The notes: generated by a model from the sequence alone, not told the origin. Numbered from the stretch's first letter, positions 19,147-28,228 are shown. The stretch: 64,000 nt of DNA from Methanomassiliicoccus sp. (GCA_033485155.1 JAWQJJ010000002.1:186001-250000), one strand, 5' to 3'. A program made the numbers and translations.

Positions 19147-21006
19147 ATGTTGGCCCAATTGTACCTATTCGCCTACATCCTATTCACACTTGGGTCGTTG
19201 CTCATGATCTTCGACCTCGCCCAGTACGCCTGGTACACTCATTTCGTCATACCTCGAAAAGCGAACGGCCGCATCGTCCTCGATGAGCGCGATCGGGAGA
19301 GGAGCAAGAACATCACGCTCCTGGTACCGGCGTACAAGGAGACCGAGGTCATCGAAGAGACGATCGAGTCCATCGCCAACCTGAACTACTATCCCGGCAA
19401 GTTCCACGCACTGTTCATACTGGACGAGAAGGAGGAACTGGAAAAGGAGAGGGACTCGGCTATCGTCCTGCCGACCGCCCTGAGCATCCTCGACGGACGG
19501 TACTCAGAGCAACAGCTGCTTCAGCTCCTACGAAGCGTGCGTCCCGACCTCAAAGGGCTGAAGGAAAAATACTATCGGAAGTGGGTCGACCACTACCGGC
19601 ACAAGGCCGAGATCCTGGCCATCGCCACTCTGGACAAGTTCAACAACCCCCGGAACAACGAGGCGCTGATACCGATCGCCTTCGCCCAGCTGAGGGGGCA
19701 AGAAATCAATGACGAGGAGATAGGAAACGATCCCAGGGGGAGCATCGTCGAAGGACAGGAGCTGATCGCCAAGGAGCAGGGGGGTCGGGAGAAGCGAGAG
19801 CGCTACCTGTCCGAGCTCTACGAAAAGCACCCAGCCTTCGAGACCACCATCGGCATCGTCACCAGGCTGAAGGGACGATACGAGGAAATGGGCAAGGATG
19901 TCGTCGCTATCACGGTCGTACCGCCGAACTATGATGGTAGCTACCGTCACCCGCAGATGCGGCCCGAGGCTGTCCAATCCTCGAAAGGCCGCGCGTTGAA
20001 CTGGGGGCTGAACGAAGTGGAGAAGTTATTCCCTGAGACGGACATCATCGGGATCTATGATTCCGACGCGCGGCCTCATGAAGACGTTCTGGCTTACATC
20101 AACCAGGAGATGCTGAAGAGCGGTTCGAAGTACGTCTTCTACCAGGGACCGATCTACCTGGTCAGGAACTTTCACAATGTCCCCTGGGTCTGCAAGCAAT
20201 CCGGCCTGCAGGGCACCTGCTGGCATCGAATCCTATACCCTATCTACATATTCAAGCACCAGAACGATGTGATCCATTTCTCCGGCACGAACTACTTCTA
20301 CACCATCGATGCCATCCGGCAGACCGACGGCTATCCACCGTTCCATCCCACCGAGGATCTGGGACTCGCTTACGACGTGTACACGCTCCGCCTGGAGGGC
20401 AAGCTGCCGGAGCTGAGGATCGTTCCTCATCCCTACGAGGAGCTGGAGCAGACCACCCAGGGCTGGGGGGCATGGTTCAAGCAGCAGTACCGGTGGGCCT
20501 CCGGGGGACCATACCAACTGAGGAAGTTATTGCAGAACAACAAGGTGCCCCGGAGGGAGAAGGCACGAATGGTCACGAGGCTGATGTCGCCCTTCCCCCT
20601 GTCTGTCTACGCGCTGTTCCTGGGCATGACTGGTCTGGCTCTGACGGCCATATCGATTCTCGGTCTGGCCATCTATCCGGAGCTAGCACCCGAGATGGTG
20701 GAGGCCATGAAGTATATCATGCTGATGGGGTTCAGCATCTTCCTGGCAACACCGGTGGCCATCTATCTGTGGTCGATCGACAGGAACTACATGAGAGCAA
20801 AGGGACCAGATCAGCTAGTGCTGAACGTGCTCGCCATACTGGTGACCACTATCCCGTACTTCATCATCGCCACCGTGCCTGTCATTCAGGCCTGGACCAA
20901 TCCGTTGCGGGGCTGGGGATCGAAGACCCCCCGGACAGAAGAACGGAGCGGTCTGGTCGAGGAGGAGTACCTGCAAGCCTCCCGCAGGATGTCCAAGAAG
21001 CCTTGA
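19147..21006 (+). CDS. Processive GT2 glycosyltransferase (cellulose synthase-like) with a large insertion
   Basis: A 619-residue membrane glycosyltransferase that likely polymerises an exopolysaccharide. One N-terminal helix (3-30) is followed by a GT-A domain with ITLLVPAYKE, a DSDA motif near residue 306, the HFSGTNYFY acceptor region, PTEDLGLAYDVY and QQYRWASGGP, the processive QxxRW motif, near residue 447. Three or four C-terminal helices follow. Between FILDEKEE (about residue 97) and DVVAITVVPPNYDG (about 257) lies an unusual helical, charged insertion of roughly 160 residues. Neighbours encode a GH26-like hydrolase and an acyltransferase, as in synthase-dependent polymer loci. Confidence 0.87.
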   Translation: MLAQLYLFAYILFTLGSLLMIFDLAQYAWYTHFVIPRKANGRIVLDERDRERSKNITLLVPAYKETEVIEETIESIANLNYYPGKFHALFILDEKEELEKERDSAIVLPTALSILDGRYSEQQLLQLLRSVRPDLKGLKEKYYRKWVDHYRHKAEILAIATLDKFNNPRNNEALIPIAFAQLRGQEINDEEIGNDPRGSIVEGQELIAKEQGGREKRERYLSELYEKHPAFETTIGIVTRLKGRYEEMGKDVVAITVVPPNYDGSYRHPQMRPEAVQSSKGRALNWGLNEVEKLFPETDIIGIYDSDARPHEDVLAYINQEMLKSGSKYVFYQGPIYLVRNFHNVPWVCKQSGLQGTCWHRILYPIYIFKHQNDVIHFSGTNYFYTIDAIRQTDGYPPFHPTEDLGLAYDVYTLRLEGKLPELRIVPHPYEELEQTTQGWGAWFKQQYRWASGGPYQLRKLLQNNKVPRREKARMVTRLMSPFPLSVYALFLGMTGLALTAISILGLAIYPELAPEMVEAMKYIMLMGFSIFLATPVAIYLWSIDRNYMRAKGPDQLVLNVLAILVTTIPYFIIATVPVIQAWTNPLRGWGSKTPRTEERSGLVEEEYLQASRRMSKKP

Positions 21007-21090
21007 ACCATCTTTCCTCTTTAATAGGGCAGCCAAGGCGATCAACGTTCGTCCATTATGGAATCTCATCGCCCTTCGGCCGTTCCCTCG

Positions 21091-22146
21091 CTAGCCAATG
21101 TATCGCGGGTCCGATATCCGCTGCGCGTAGGTGGCGGTGGTGCTCGGTTGACCTGCTGGATCGAATTTGAAGTCTTGGTAGTACCAGTAGTTGACCAGCT
21201 TGATCTGGGGCATCGAGTTCACCGCCCTGAAGAACTTATCGACGAAGATGGCGCGGTCGGCGTCGCTGTAGTTCTGATTGATCCAGTTGGCTCCCCACTC
21301 GGCGATGGCGATGGGCTTCCGGCTGCTGTAGTCGTTGTAGACTCCGCGGATCATCGAGGCGGGGTCCGAGCGCGGTTCATACTGGTATAGGTCGATGCCG
21401 ACCCAGTCGACGTACTCGTCCCCGGGATAGTATTCCGAGTAATGGTGAGATCCGAAGTCGGCGAAGTTGGGGCTCCAAACGAAGATGGCGTTGGTGACGT
21501 TCTGCTCCCGGAATACCGTGACGTAGTGCCGCCAGGCGTCGATGAAATTGGACGGGTTCTCTCCGAAGATGAAGGTGCCGCTCTGAGGCTGCCCCACATA
21601 GGTCTGCCCCTGGTAGATGTTGAACTCGGCCCCGAAACGGATGAAGACCGGGTACCCGAAGTCCTTCACCTTCATGGCCTGCTCGATGATGAAATCATCC
21701 TGGTCCCCGCTGGCGATCTTCTTCACCGTGTAGTTGTCATGGGCAGAGTCGGCCCTGACCGACGGCCATATGTTTATTCCGATGGCCTTGATCTTTCCCT
21801 GTTCCAGCAGAGGCTCGTAGCTATCCAGCTGCCAGAACGCTTCTTTCGATTCCCACAGATCGCCCCAGACGTCGAAGTACACCGACTGATTCTTTCCCAC
21901 CATACTGGAAAAATCGTCGATCTTGTTCCCGACATCCTGGCCGATGTCCTTGCTGCTCGCGTTGTGCATCAGGCCGACCGAGAGATAGCAGGTGCCGTTA
22001 GCAGGGGGCGAGAGCTGAATGGCGAAGTTGTTCTTGTGGTGCACGGGATTGTTGCCGTTCGGCGGGATGTAGATGAGCACTGCCAGTATCACCACCAGAG
22101 CGACTATGATGGAAGAGGTGCGCCAGTATTCCCTGATCATCGACAT
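21091..22146 (-). CDS. Membrane-anchored glycoside hydrolase, GH26-like (clan GH-A)
   Basis: Probable endo-beta-glycanase outside the cell, tethered by one N-terminal helix (about residues 10-27). The TIM-barrel signatures are VFIRFGAEFN, with the likely acid/base Glu, and IAIAEWGANW, with the likely nucleophile Glu; VDWVGIDLYQYEP lies between them. These match mannanase/lichenase-type GH26 enzymes, though other clan-A families are possible. The ATG at 22146 is preferred over one at 22188, because a CTTTATTAG TATA-like box lies about 30 nt before it inside the longer frame. The hydrolase probably trims or releases the polymer made by the neighbouring synthase. Confidence 0.8.
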   Translation of the reverse strand: MSMIREYWRTSSIIVALVVILAVLIYIPPNGNNPVHHKNNFAIQLSPPANGTCYLSVGLMHNASSKDIGQDVGNKIDDFSSMVGKNQSVYFDVWGDLWESKEAFWQLDSYEPLLEQGKIKAIGINIWPSVRADSAHDNYTVKKIASGDQDDFIIEQAMKVKDFGYPVFIRFGAEFNIYQGQTYVGQPQSGTFIFGENPSNFIDAWRHYVTVFREQNVTNAIFVWSPNFADFGSHHYSEYYPGDEYVDWVGIDLYQYEPRSDPASMIRGVYNDYSSRKPIAIAEWGANWINQNYSDADRAIFVDKFFRAVNSMPQIKLVNYWYYQDFKFDPAGQPSTTATYAQRISDPRYIG

Positions 22147-22240
22147 TGTATGCTGAACGTTGAGTTCAGCTTCTAATAAAGGCATCACCCGATCAAGGGG
22201 CGCGCATATTACTGGCCTGCCTCTGCGGTAAGGAATGATC

Positions 22241-23374
22241 TCATTTCGTCGTTGGTCTTAGTGCTCTCACCTCCACCCTGGCCCTCGCGATTACATAGCG
22301 CATCGCTCCCTCGATATTGGGCGGGAGCAGCAGAGCCAGCGGGATGCCGATGACCACGACCATCAATGGTACGAGCCTGGCATCGATAGCCAAGGCGATG
22401 ATCGCCACCGACTCCAGCACGAGCAAATGGAAGAGATAGATGGGATAGGAGCACCGCCCCAATTTCAGAAGCATGGGAGGCGCCCCAATACCGGCCTTTC
22501 TCAGGCCGTTGATGAGCAGCATCGAAAGGCTGATGCCGGCCGCGCCCAGCGAGAGGGTGGCGATGAACATCCGCGTCTCACCTAAGAGTTGAGCATCGGT
22601 TTGTCCAGCAACGACGAACAGCGCATCTAGGCGGTACCATACCAGCGCCATGAGGACTATCGAGCATAGAAAGATCGCCGCGAGTCTGTGGGACTTGAAG
22701 GCGAGGATGTCAGCCCCTTTTCCCACGATGATGCCGGCGACGAAGAACCAGTAGAAGCTGAGTATCCGGGGGTCGAAGGTCTTGGTACCGAAGGCAGCAG
22801 TAGCCAGAGCGATGAAGAATGCTATGCCGGAAAGGAACAGCGACCAGGTGGACGAACTCCCCAATCGGTCGGCGAGCAGCAGGATGAAGGGGAAGAGCAG
22901 GTAGTACAGCATAATCGTTCCCACGAACCAGAAGATGCCGATGTTCTCGTTGACGAAGACGTTCTTGAACAGGGCTTCGAAGCCGGTGATGCAGATGAGC
23001 AGCTGCGACGGGTTGGAGATCGTCACCTGGATGAAGGAGTCGTGGCTTGAAAAGAGAGCCGATTGGGCGATGAGCGTGATGACGAGGGCAAACCAGTACA
23101 GGGGATAGATCCTCATCACCCTTTTCCATAAGTATGCGGTGACCCCCTCCTCCGATGACTGCCGCCTCAGCATGAGGACATACCCGGAGAGGAAGAAGAA
23201 CAAGCCCAGGGCGGCGTCCCCGATCATCATCTCCATCAAGGGGATGACGCTGCTGGTGAGGTACTGAGGGAGAACGTTCCGCAGGTGGCAGACGACGATG
23301 GCTATGATCGCTATCGCCCGCAGGAGATCCAGCTCGACGATCCTTTCATCCTTCACCGTGGCCTCGTGCCTCAT
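22241..23374 (-). CDS. Acyltransferase 3 family membrane protein (OafA/YrhL-like)
   Basis: A 377-residue integral membrane O-acyltransferase with about ten helices. The N-terminus has RIVELDLLRAIAIIAIVVCH, the family's first helix with its conserved histidine; FFFLSGYVLMLRR (near residue 80) and a WKRVMRIYPLYW motif follow, the latter holding the conserved arginine. It likely acetylates or succinylates an extracellular polysaccharide. It lies directly downstream in orientation behind the GH26-like gene's upstream region and shares its strand, so the two may be linked functionally to the synthase at 19147-21006. Confidence 0.9.
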   Translation of the reverse strand: MRHEATVKDERIVELDLLRAIAIIAIVVCHLRNVLPQYLTSSVIPLMEMMIGDAALGLFFFLSGYVLMLRRQSSEEGVTAYLWKRVMRIYPLYWFALVITLIAQSALFSSHDSFIQVTISNPSQLLICITGFEALFKNVFVNENIGIFWFVGTIMLYYLLFPFILLLADRLGSSSTWSLFLSGIAFFIALATAAFGTKTFDPRILSFYWFFVAGIIVGKGADILAFKSHRLAAIFLCSIVLMALVWYRLDALFVVAGQTDAQLLGETRMFIATLSLGAAGISLSMLLINGLRKAGIGAPPMLLKLGRCSYPIYLFHLLVLESVAIIALAIDARLVPLMVVVIGIPLALLLPPNIEGAMRYVIARARVEVRALRPTTK

Positions 23375-23477
23375 ACAATGAAAACGATTCGCGTTCTTCG
23401 TATTAATAAAGAAAATCCAGTCACTTCGTCCAGGACAGTGGATCGGGCAGGGCCAGCTTTATCATTCAGACAAATTA

Positions 23478-23499
23478 ATATCATTCATAATATTGATAT
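23478..23499. promoter_or_regulatory. AT-rich inverted repeat before the unknown 140-residue protein
   Basis: ATATCA at 23478-23483 pairs with TGATAT at 23494-23499. The stretch contains ATAATATTGA (23487-23496), which is also found at 36205-36214 upstream of the paralogous gene. It may be an operator or part of the promoter. Confidence 0.4.
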
Positions 23500-23540
23500 A
23501 CCTGCGGTTCTCCTGATTATTGCCGAGAGGACGGCAATTG

Positions 23541-23963
23541 ATGAACGCAGCGGTTCAGGAGATCGAGGTCCCCAGCCTGTATGAGTATCTGAGAGCGGTG
23601 AGGGAGGCCGACCACCCCTACATGCACGCGGCGGCATTGCTCGCCGAGTACCGGCCGATCTATCCCGATGATCCGGAGTGGTGCGGGGCGATCGATCAGA
23701 ACTACGACAAGGTGGCCTCTTTCTTCGATAGGGGTCTGAAGGTCATCGGCATCGTCCAGGATGGCGAGTGCGTCGCGTTCTGCGGTTATAGGATGGTTGC
23801 CAGGCCGCTGATCATCATCTGCGGGCAGGAGGTCGACCTGCCGTACGAGATGTTCCTGGCGGTCGATGACGGGATGGAGATCAGCCCGAACCTGATCTAC
23901 TCGGCCCAGATGTTCGTGGCTTCCTGCGAGGACCTGAAGATCGTGGAGATGGCTCCCTACTGA
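23541..23963 (+). CDS. Conserved protein of unknown function, paralogue of 36284-36703
   Basis: A soluble protein of about 140 residues without a recognised family. It is clearly related to the protein at 36284-36703: both share SLYEYL/SVYDYL near the start, GLKVIGI/GLKVVGV in the middle, a CGYR motif, LPYEMFLAVDDG and a final LIYSAQM. The ATG at 23541 is chosen because it matches the paralogue's start and lies behind GAGAGGACGG. The pattern of alternating strands with conserved cysteines and acidic residues suggests a small-molecule or metal-binding fold. The two copies bracket the Fe-S and glutamate synthase region. Confidence 0.65.
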   Translation: MNAAVQEIEVPSLYEYLRAVREADHPYMHAAALLAEYRPIYPDDPEWCGAIDQNYDKVASFFDRGLKVIGIVQDGECVAFCGYRMVARPLIIICGQEVDLPYEMFLAVDDGMEISPNLIYSAQMFVASCEDLKIVEMAPY

Positions 23964-24000
23964 GACGACCCGGCAGGGTTCGACGAGATCCATTTAGGCA

Positions 24001-24891
24001 CTAGACCTTCCTGGGCTGCTCCATGACCTGCCGGTCCATCGTGCTCACGTCCAGGGGGATGCCCTTGCTCTCGTCCCTTACTAGCTTACGCGCGTTGGTC
24101 GGGCAGAGGGTCACGCACGCCCCGCACCCCATGCATTTGGCCACGTCGTAGACCACGGTCTTCTTGTCAGCTACGATCGCGTCGAACGCGCACACCTCGG
24201 CGCACTTGCCGCAGGAGTTGCACAGCTCGGCATCGACGCTCGCCGAGTAACCGGAGGGAGCGATCATCTGGGCCCCGAACTCCTTCATGGCCTTGATGCC
24301 GATGCAGTGGCACTTGCAGCAGTTGCAGATCGAGTAAAACCGGTCGAGCATGGCATCCTTGAACCAGGCGGTGTGGATGTGCCCCCTCTCGTCCTCCTCC
24401 TTCAGCAGCTGCAGCGCCTCCTCCTTGGTCACCCGGCGGGTGAGGTCGGGATGCGCTTCCAAGATGAAGTCGGTGAACGGCTTGCCGATGACCATGCACA
24501 CCTGGGAGGGCTGGCATCCCCTTTCCTTGCCCCCGGTGGCCCGCCGGCAGGCGCATTCGTACAATACGACCTCCGCCGGAGCCTTGACGAGGAACTCTCT
24601 GGCCGTTTCGTACGGCACCACCTTCTCCAGATCGCGCAGCGGGATGTCGTGGTCGAGATCGATGATCGATCGCGCTTGATCGAAGGTGAGCACCTTCGAG
24701 TGGTAATGCTGGGCCCACTTCTCCTTCCCGGCCTGTCCCGCGTACTTCAACCGGATGTTGTACATTGACCACAGGTATTGCCAGGTATACTTCGCGTAGA
24801 TCCATCCGTGCATCGCCGAGGACATGCTCTTGTCGTTCGCCTTCACCTCGTCCATCATCGCCTTCGTACTTCCCTTCATGATCGAGGCCAT
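24001..24891 (-). CDS. 4Fe-4S ferredoxin-type protein with extra cysteine motifs
   Basis: An Fe-S electron-transfer protein of 296 residues. From the chosen start it has a helical N-terminal domain, a cysteine-rich CACRRATGGKERGCQPSQVC stretch, a dense CNCCKCHC cluster, and two classical ferredoxin motifs, CNSCGKCAEVCAF and CMGCGACVTLCPTNA, near the C-terminus. The two classical motifs should carry two 4Fe-4S clusters; the upstream cysteines could hold another. The ATG at 24891 follows a GGGGAG ribosome site by five bases and is preferred over 24933. Such proteins occur in methanogens and other anaerobes; partner enzyme unknown. Ends with TAG. Confidence 0.82.
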   Translation of the reverse strand: MASIMKGSTKAMMDEVKANDKSMSSAMHGWIYAKYTWQYLWSMYNIRLKYAGQAGKEKWAQHYHSKVLTFDQARSIIDLDHDIPLRDLEKVVPYETAREFLVKAPAEVVLYECACRRATGGKERGCQPSQVCMVIGKPFTDFILEAHPDLTRRVTKEEALQLLKEEDERGHIHTAWFKDAMLDRFYSICNCCKCHCIGIKAMKEFGAQMIAPSGYSASVDAELCNSCGKCAEVCAFDAIVADKKTVVYDVAKCMGCGACVTLCPTNARKLVRDESKGIPLDVSTMDRQVMEQPRKV

Positions 24892-25027
24892 GTTTTCTCC
24901 CCGAACAGAATTAATCGTCGATAGGCTTATCACACTATGTATCGGCGAACGAGCACTTTCTTGGTGTTTATGGATGGGCGACCAAGCGAACGCTCATTGA
25001 TATCCTCACCAGCTCATCTCCGTCCCG

Positions 25028-26308
25028 ATGGGGCAGGGCATAACCGCAGACCAGCTGAAGGAGTACTACCTCCGCCACCCCCCTGATCTCGGGTTGATAA
25101 CCGATCTCAACAAGCGACACTTCCGCTTCCTGCTGCCCAGCGGACGCTTCATCAAGATCAGGGACGTCATCCGTTCGCCGGCCGATCTCCAGCGGTGGCT
25201 TCTGGATCTGAAGCCGATGGACGTCTATTACTCGACCTCGACCTACCTCAACCCGACCGCGGTGACGCCGAGGCCTAAGAATGACGCCGATTACTGGGGG
25301 CCGGGCAACATCGTCCTGGGCAACGACATCGCCTTCGATCTGGACCGTCAGCCCCTGAGCCTTCTCAACCTGGAGCGGGGAAGGAAGGACGCCGTCCGGC
25401 TCCTCGACCTCATGCAGGGGCGCGACCATCGGCTGAAGTACGCCGCGTTCAGCGGGAGCAAGGGTTTCCACCTCCTCTTCGAGGATCTTGAAGCTCACTC
25501 CGAACCGGACTTTCGGGCCAGGGAGAGAGCGATCATCGAAAAGAGGAAAGCCCTCGTCGGAGAGATCGCCGGAGAGGGGATTAAGGTCGATGCCGCGGTG
25601 ACCATCGACACCCGGCGGATCATCAGGCTGCCGGGGACCGTCAACTCCAAGACCGGGTACTGCTGCTGTCGACTGCCCGAGGAGCAGCTGCGCTCCCCGG
25701 TCGCCCACTGGATCGACGATGTGGCGTGTTTGCCTGGGCATCGTAAGATCCCCCGGTTCGTGCTCAAGAACCCGCTGAAGATGAACGATGGAAGGAACGC
25801 TGGCGCTGAGGTCTATGGCTTCACCACGTTCATCACCTCGTCCGTCCTGGGCACGAAGGGCCGCCACGCCGTTCTGATGTCTCTTCCCAAGGGTCCCCTG
25901 GACGCCGTCGCTAGGAGAATGCGCCGTGCTCAGGCCGAGTACGAGCTTACCGACATCTACCTGTTCGAGCTTCCCCACTCCTACCAGGCAATCTGCCTCA
26001 AGACGGTCCAGCGCAACCGGTACCAGAAGATACTCGATTTCGTGCATTCCCCGCTGGCCAATCAGCTAAGGAGATACGACCGCGTATCGCTGCGGATGGG
26101 GCCGCTCGTCGGCCCGGACATGCGAGAGCTCGAGCCCCCGGCCCGGTTCGTCACCCTCCTGGAGTGCTCCCCCGAGGTTCGCAACACCAACTTCGTCAGC
26201 CGGGGGCATATGAGCTTCCTGAGGAAGCATGGACTGACCCCTTTGGACCATCTCCGGGTGCATGGCAGCGACGAGTTCAAGCTGGTAGACGCCGAGGTCC
26301 GATTGTGA
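25028..26308 (+). CDS. Archaeal primase small subunit-like protein without the zinc insertion
   Basis: A 426-residue relative of the PriS catalytic subunit of archaeal/eukaryotic primase. In order: an N-terminal LKEYYLRHPPD helix, MDVYYSTSTY near residue 64, the FDLD metal motif (103-106), SGSKGFH (142-148) corresponding to SGxRGYH, and DTRRIIRLPGTVNSKTG (194-210) corresponding to the third catalytic region. Catalytic acids appear intact. The cysteine-rich zinc-binding insertion normally found between the first two motifs is absent, the nucleotide-binding HGK is NSK, and a C-terminal domain of about 200 residues is unfamiliar. It is probably a second, specialised primase-polymerase-like enzyme rather than the replicative PriS. 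Confidence 0.7.
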   Translation: MGQGITADQLKEYYLRHPPDLGLITDLNKRHFRFLLPSGRFIKIRDVIRSPADLQRWLLDLKPMDVYYSTSTYLNPTAVTPRPKNDADYWGPGNIVLGNDIAFDLDRQPLSLLNLERGRKDAVRLLDLMQGRDHRLKYAAFSGSKGFHLLFEDLEAHSEPDFRARERAIIEKRKALVGEIAGEGIKVDAAVTIDTRRIIRLPGTVNSKTGYCCCRLPEEQLRSPVAHWIDDVACLPGHRKIPRFVLKNPLKMNDGRNAGAEVYGFTTFITSSVLGTKGRHAVLMSLPKGPLDAVARRMRRAQAEYELTDIYLFELPHSYQAICLKTVQRNRYQKILDFVHSPLANQLRRYDRVSLRMGPLVGPDMRELEPPARFVTLLECSPEVRNTNFVSRGHMSFLRKHGLTPLDHLRVHGSDEFKLVDAEVRL

Positions 26309-26476
26309 CTCGAGGCTCGCCTGGACGATCAAGTATATATTTTCAGGATTAGATGCCGGCCTGCACTCCGCTTGATTCCTTCGGGAAGATGATGGGGACA
26401 TTCGTCCGCAAGTACTAACCCGGGCGGCTGAACGGGAGTGGTTCGCCGCCCTCTATTTCATCTCGCCGGTGCTGCC

Positions 26477-26899
26477 ATGGGCATATTCAAGGGATTGCTG
26501 GGAAGGGACGATGACCAAGGCAGCAGCGCTCCTGCCCCGAAGCTCGGCCCCGGCTACCAGCGCCTGCATGGCTGGATCGAGTCAAGGATCGGCAGGGTGG
26601 ACCCTGCGGACCCCAACCTGAAAACGAAGTTGGATGGCCTCCTGGATCGGGAGAGGTCAAGATACCCGTCGCCCCGCGGCAGGTTGACCTTCACCCGGAG
26701 CGGCAACGACACCATCGTCTCCGGCGATACCAGGGCTTTTAAAGGCAGTCTTCGAGGAGCCGGCCTGGAGTACGATCGCCGGGCGAGACGGTGGATCGCC
26801 AGGAACAAGGTCGTCACCGAAAGCGACATCGATGTGCCCAGCCAGCTCCAGGGTTTGAAGCGGTACATAGAGGCGAACCCGTATCGGAACAAGTTCTGA
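26477..26899 (+). CDS. Conserved hypothetical small basic protein
   Basis: A 140-residue soluble protein from an ATG at 26477; the frame is open 13 codons further upstream but the shorter start gives MGIFKGLLGRDDD, a usual beginning. The C-terminal half contains DTRAFKGSLRGAGLEYD followed by RRARRWIA. Such a pattern, in which a loop with lysine leads to G-x-x-a-D-x-x-x-x-x-W, resembles small domains found in helicase- or primase-associated proteins (HARP or DUF5710-like). This is only a resemblance. It follows the primase-like gene by 168 bp on the same strand. Confidence 0.5.
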   Translation: MGIFKGLLGRDDDQGSSAPAPKLGPGYQRLHGWIESRIGRVDPADPNLKTKLDGLLDRERSRYPSPRGRLTFTRSGNDTIVSGDTRAFKGSLRGAGLEYDRRARRWIARNKVVTESDIDVPSQLQGLKRYIEANPYRNKF

Positions 26900-27008
26900 T
26901 GAGGTTCGCCAATACCTCACGGCGTGACGGGCCAGTAAACTCTCTACATCAGTCAGGGGGAGCATAGAGGTGAAGTTACTGTCATGACCCTCCGCTCTCG
27001 CCGCATTT

Positions 27009-27683
27009 TCAGGAGTGCACCGGCAGCCCCGGTTTCTGCAGCACCACCTCGTACAGCGTCCGGCTGAAGGGCGGGGCGCCGTCCACGAACTCCCTTATCC
27101 ACAACAGAATGGAGCCGTTGGCCAGCTGCCGGAGCTTCTCCTCGGAGAAGAAGCGGACCACGAAGCCCAGGGGGTTCTTCCACATGTCCTCCCCCTGCGG
27201 CTCGAACTTGCCGTAGTGAGGATCGTGATCGTTGCGCACCGAGAAGATGTGAAAGCCGCCCGGCTTCAGGACGCGAAGGCAGTCGTCGAGCATCTTCTGG
27301 ATATCGTCCTCGGTGAACTCCATGGTGAAGAACATGTGCGAGTACACGGCGTCGAACGTTTCGTCCTCGAACGGCAGACGCTCGCGGGCATCGTGGACTA
27401 TAGCCGAGACGACACCTTCCTGGCACTCCATCTTCGCCGTTCTCTTCATCTGGTAGATGCTCTCCTCCGAATAATCGAGCGCGGTGACCATGATGCCGTT
27501 CTCGGCGAAGTACCAGGTATCCCGTCCCTGGCCGCAGCCCAGCTCCAGAACGGTTTGAACAAGGTTTTCTCTCATCCAGGACAGGGCGACGGTCGCAAGC
27601 TCGCTCGGCTCCCTTCCGAAGAATTCCCGAGAGTTGGCGTACGCGCTATCCCACTGCTTCTGCTGGTTGATCTCCTCCTGCAT
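27009..27683 (-). CDS. Class I SAM-dependent methyltransferase
   Basis: A 224-residue Rossmann-fold methyltransferase. SAM-binding motif I is VLELGCGQGRDTWYFA, motif II is VTALDYSEESI, and the acidic/aromatic DAVYSHMFF and VLKPGGFHIFSVRN stretches follow. The start at 27683 has a GGAGG ribosome site eight bases upstream; a longer frame to 27809 adds low-complexity basic residues and is rejected. The N-terminal WDSAYANSREFFGREPSE resembles tellurite-resistance/thiopurine-like methyltransferases, but the substrate is unknown. Convergent with the small hypothetical gene. Confidence 0.85.
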   Translation of the reverse strand: MQEEINQQKQWDSAYANSREFFGREPSELATVALSWMRENLVQTVLELGCGQGRDTWYFAENGIMVTALDYSEESIYQMKRTAKMECQEGVVSAIVHDARERLPFEDETFDAVYSHMFFTMEFTEDDIQKMLDDCLRVLKPGGFHIFSVRNDHDPHYGKFEPQGEDMWKNPLGFVVRFFSEEKLRQLANGSILLWIREFVDGAPPFSRTLYEVVLQKPGLPVHS

Positions 27684-27989
27684 GGAACGTTCCTCCAATG
27701 AATGTGAGGAGCCAAGGAAAGATGGCCCCTCGTTCGCCTCGCCACCTGAGTGCTTGGCAGCGCCGCGTCGGCCTCTCCGATTGCGGACGCCCGTCGGGCA
27801 GGGCGCCATGGTTCACGCAGGAACGGCAACCGGCGAGTGCATCGACCCCCACGCTTCGCCCAGTGACATGACTGGCTGCCGCGTTCGGTCGTCAATCCCA
27901 ACCGCCATATGGCGGCTATGCGCTATATTGCTTTGTGAAAATGGTGATTAAAATCAGAATTAGTGTACAAATGTTGAGTCGGAACGACA

Positions 27990-28130
27990 TCAGGCCGAAG
28001 AACGGTCCGTGAACCCACCGAGCGTTCCCGGCCGCGGATCGGGGAACGAGGCCTATGGGCCTCGGAGCCCTGTGACCGCACGTCCACGCCCCCGTTGCAT
28101 GTATGCCGTTCCGTATGCGATCGTCATACG
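27990..28130. ncRNA. Candidate structured RNA or hairpin array
   Basis: A GC-rich non-coding stretch holds consecutive inverted repeats: GGCCG/CGGTC at about 27993-28007, CGTTCCC/GGGAACG at 28023-28029 and 28042-28048, CGAGGCC/GGCCTCG at 28047-28053 and 28058-28064, and CGTATG/CATACG at 28112-28117 and 28125-28130. It lies between AT-rich flanks and is not matched by a coding frame. It resembles no RNA class I can name. It may be an independent small RNA or upstream regulatory DNA. Confidence 0.35.
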
Positions 28131-28198
28131 ATATGAACGGCGTTAAGTCGTCAATAAACCACCGTTAAACGGTCGCTGACCGGTAAGAGCGAACTAAT

Positions 28199-28228
28199 TC
28201 ATCTAAGAATCGGAATTTGATTAGATGA
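28199..28228. repeat. Perfect 8-bp inverted repeat, possible operator
   Basis: TCATCTAA at 28199-28206 pairs with TTAGATGA at 28221-28228, with a 14-nt spacer. It lies about 80 bp before the TATA-like box of the glutamate synthase operon and could bind a dimeric regulator. Confidence 0.45.
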
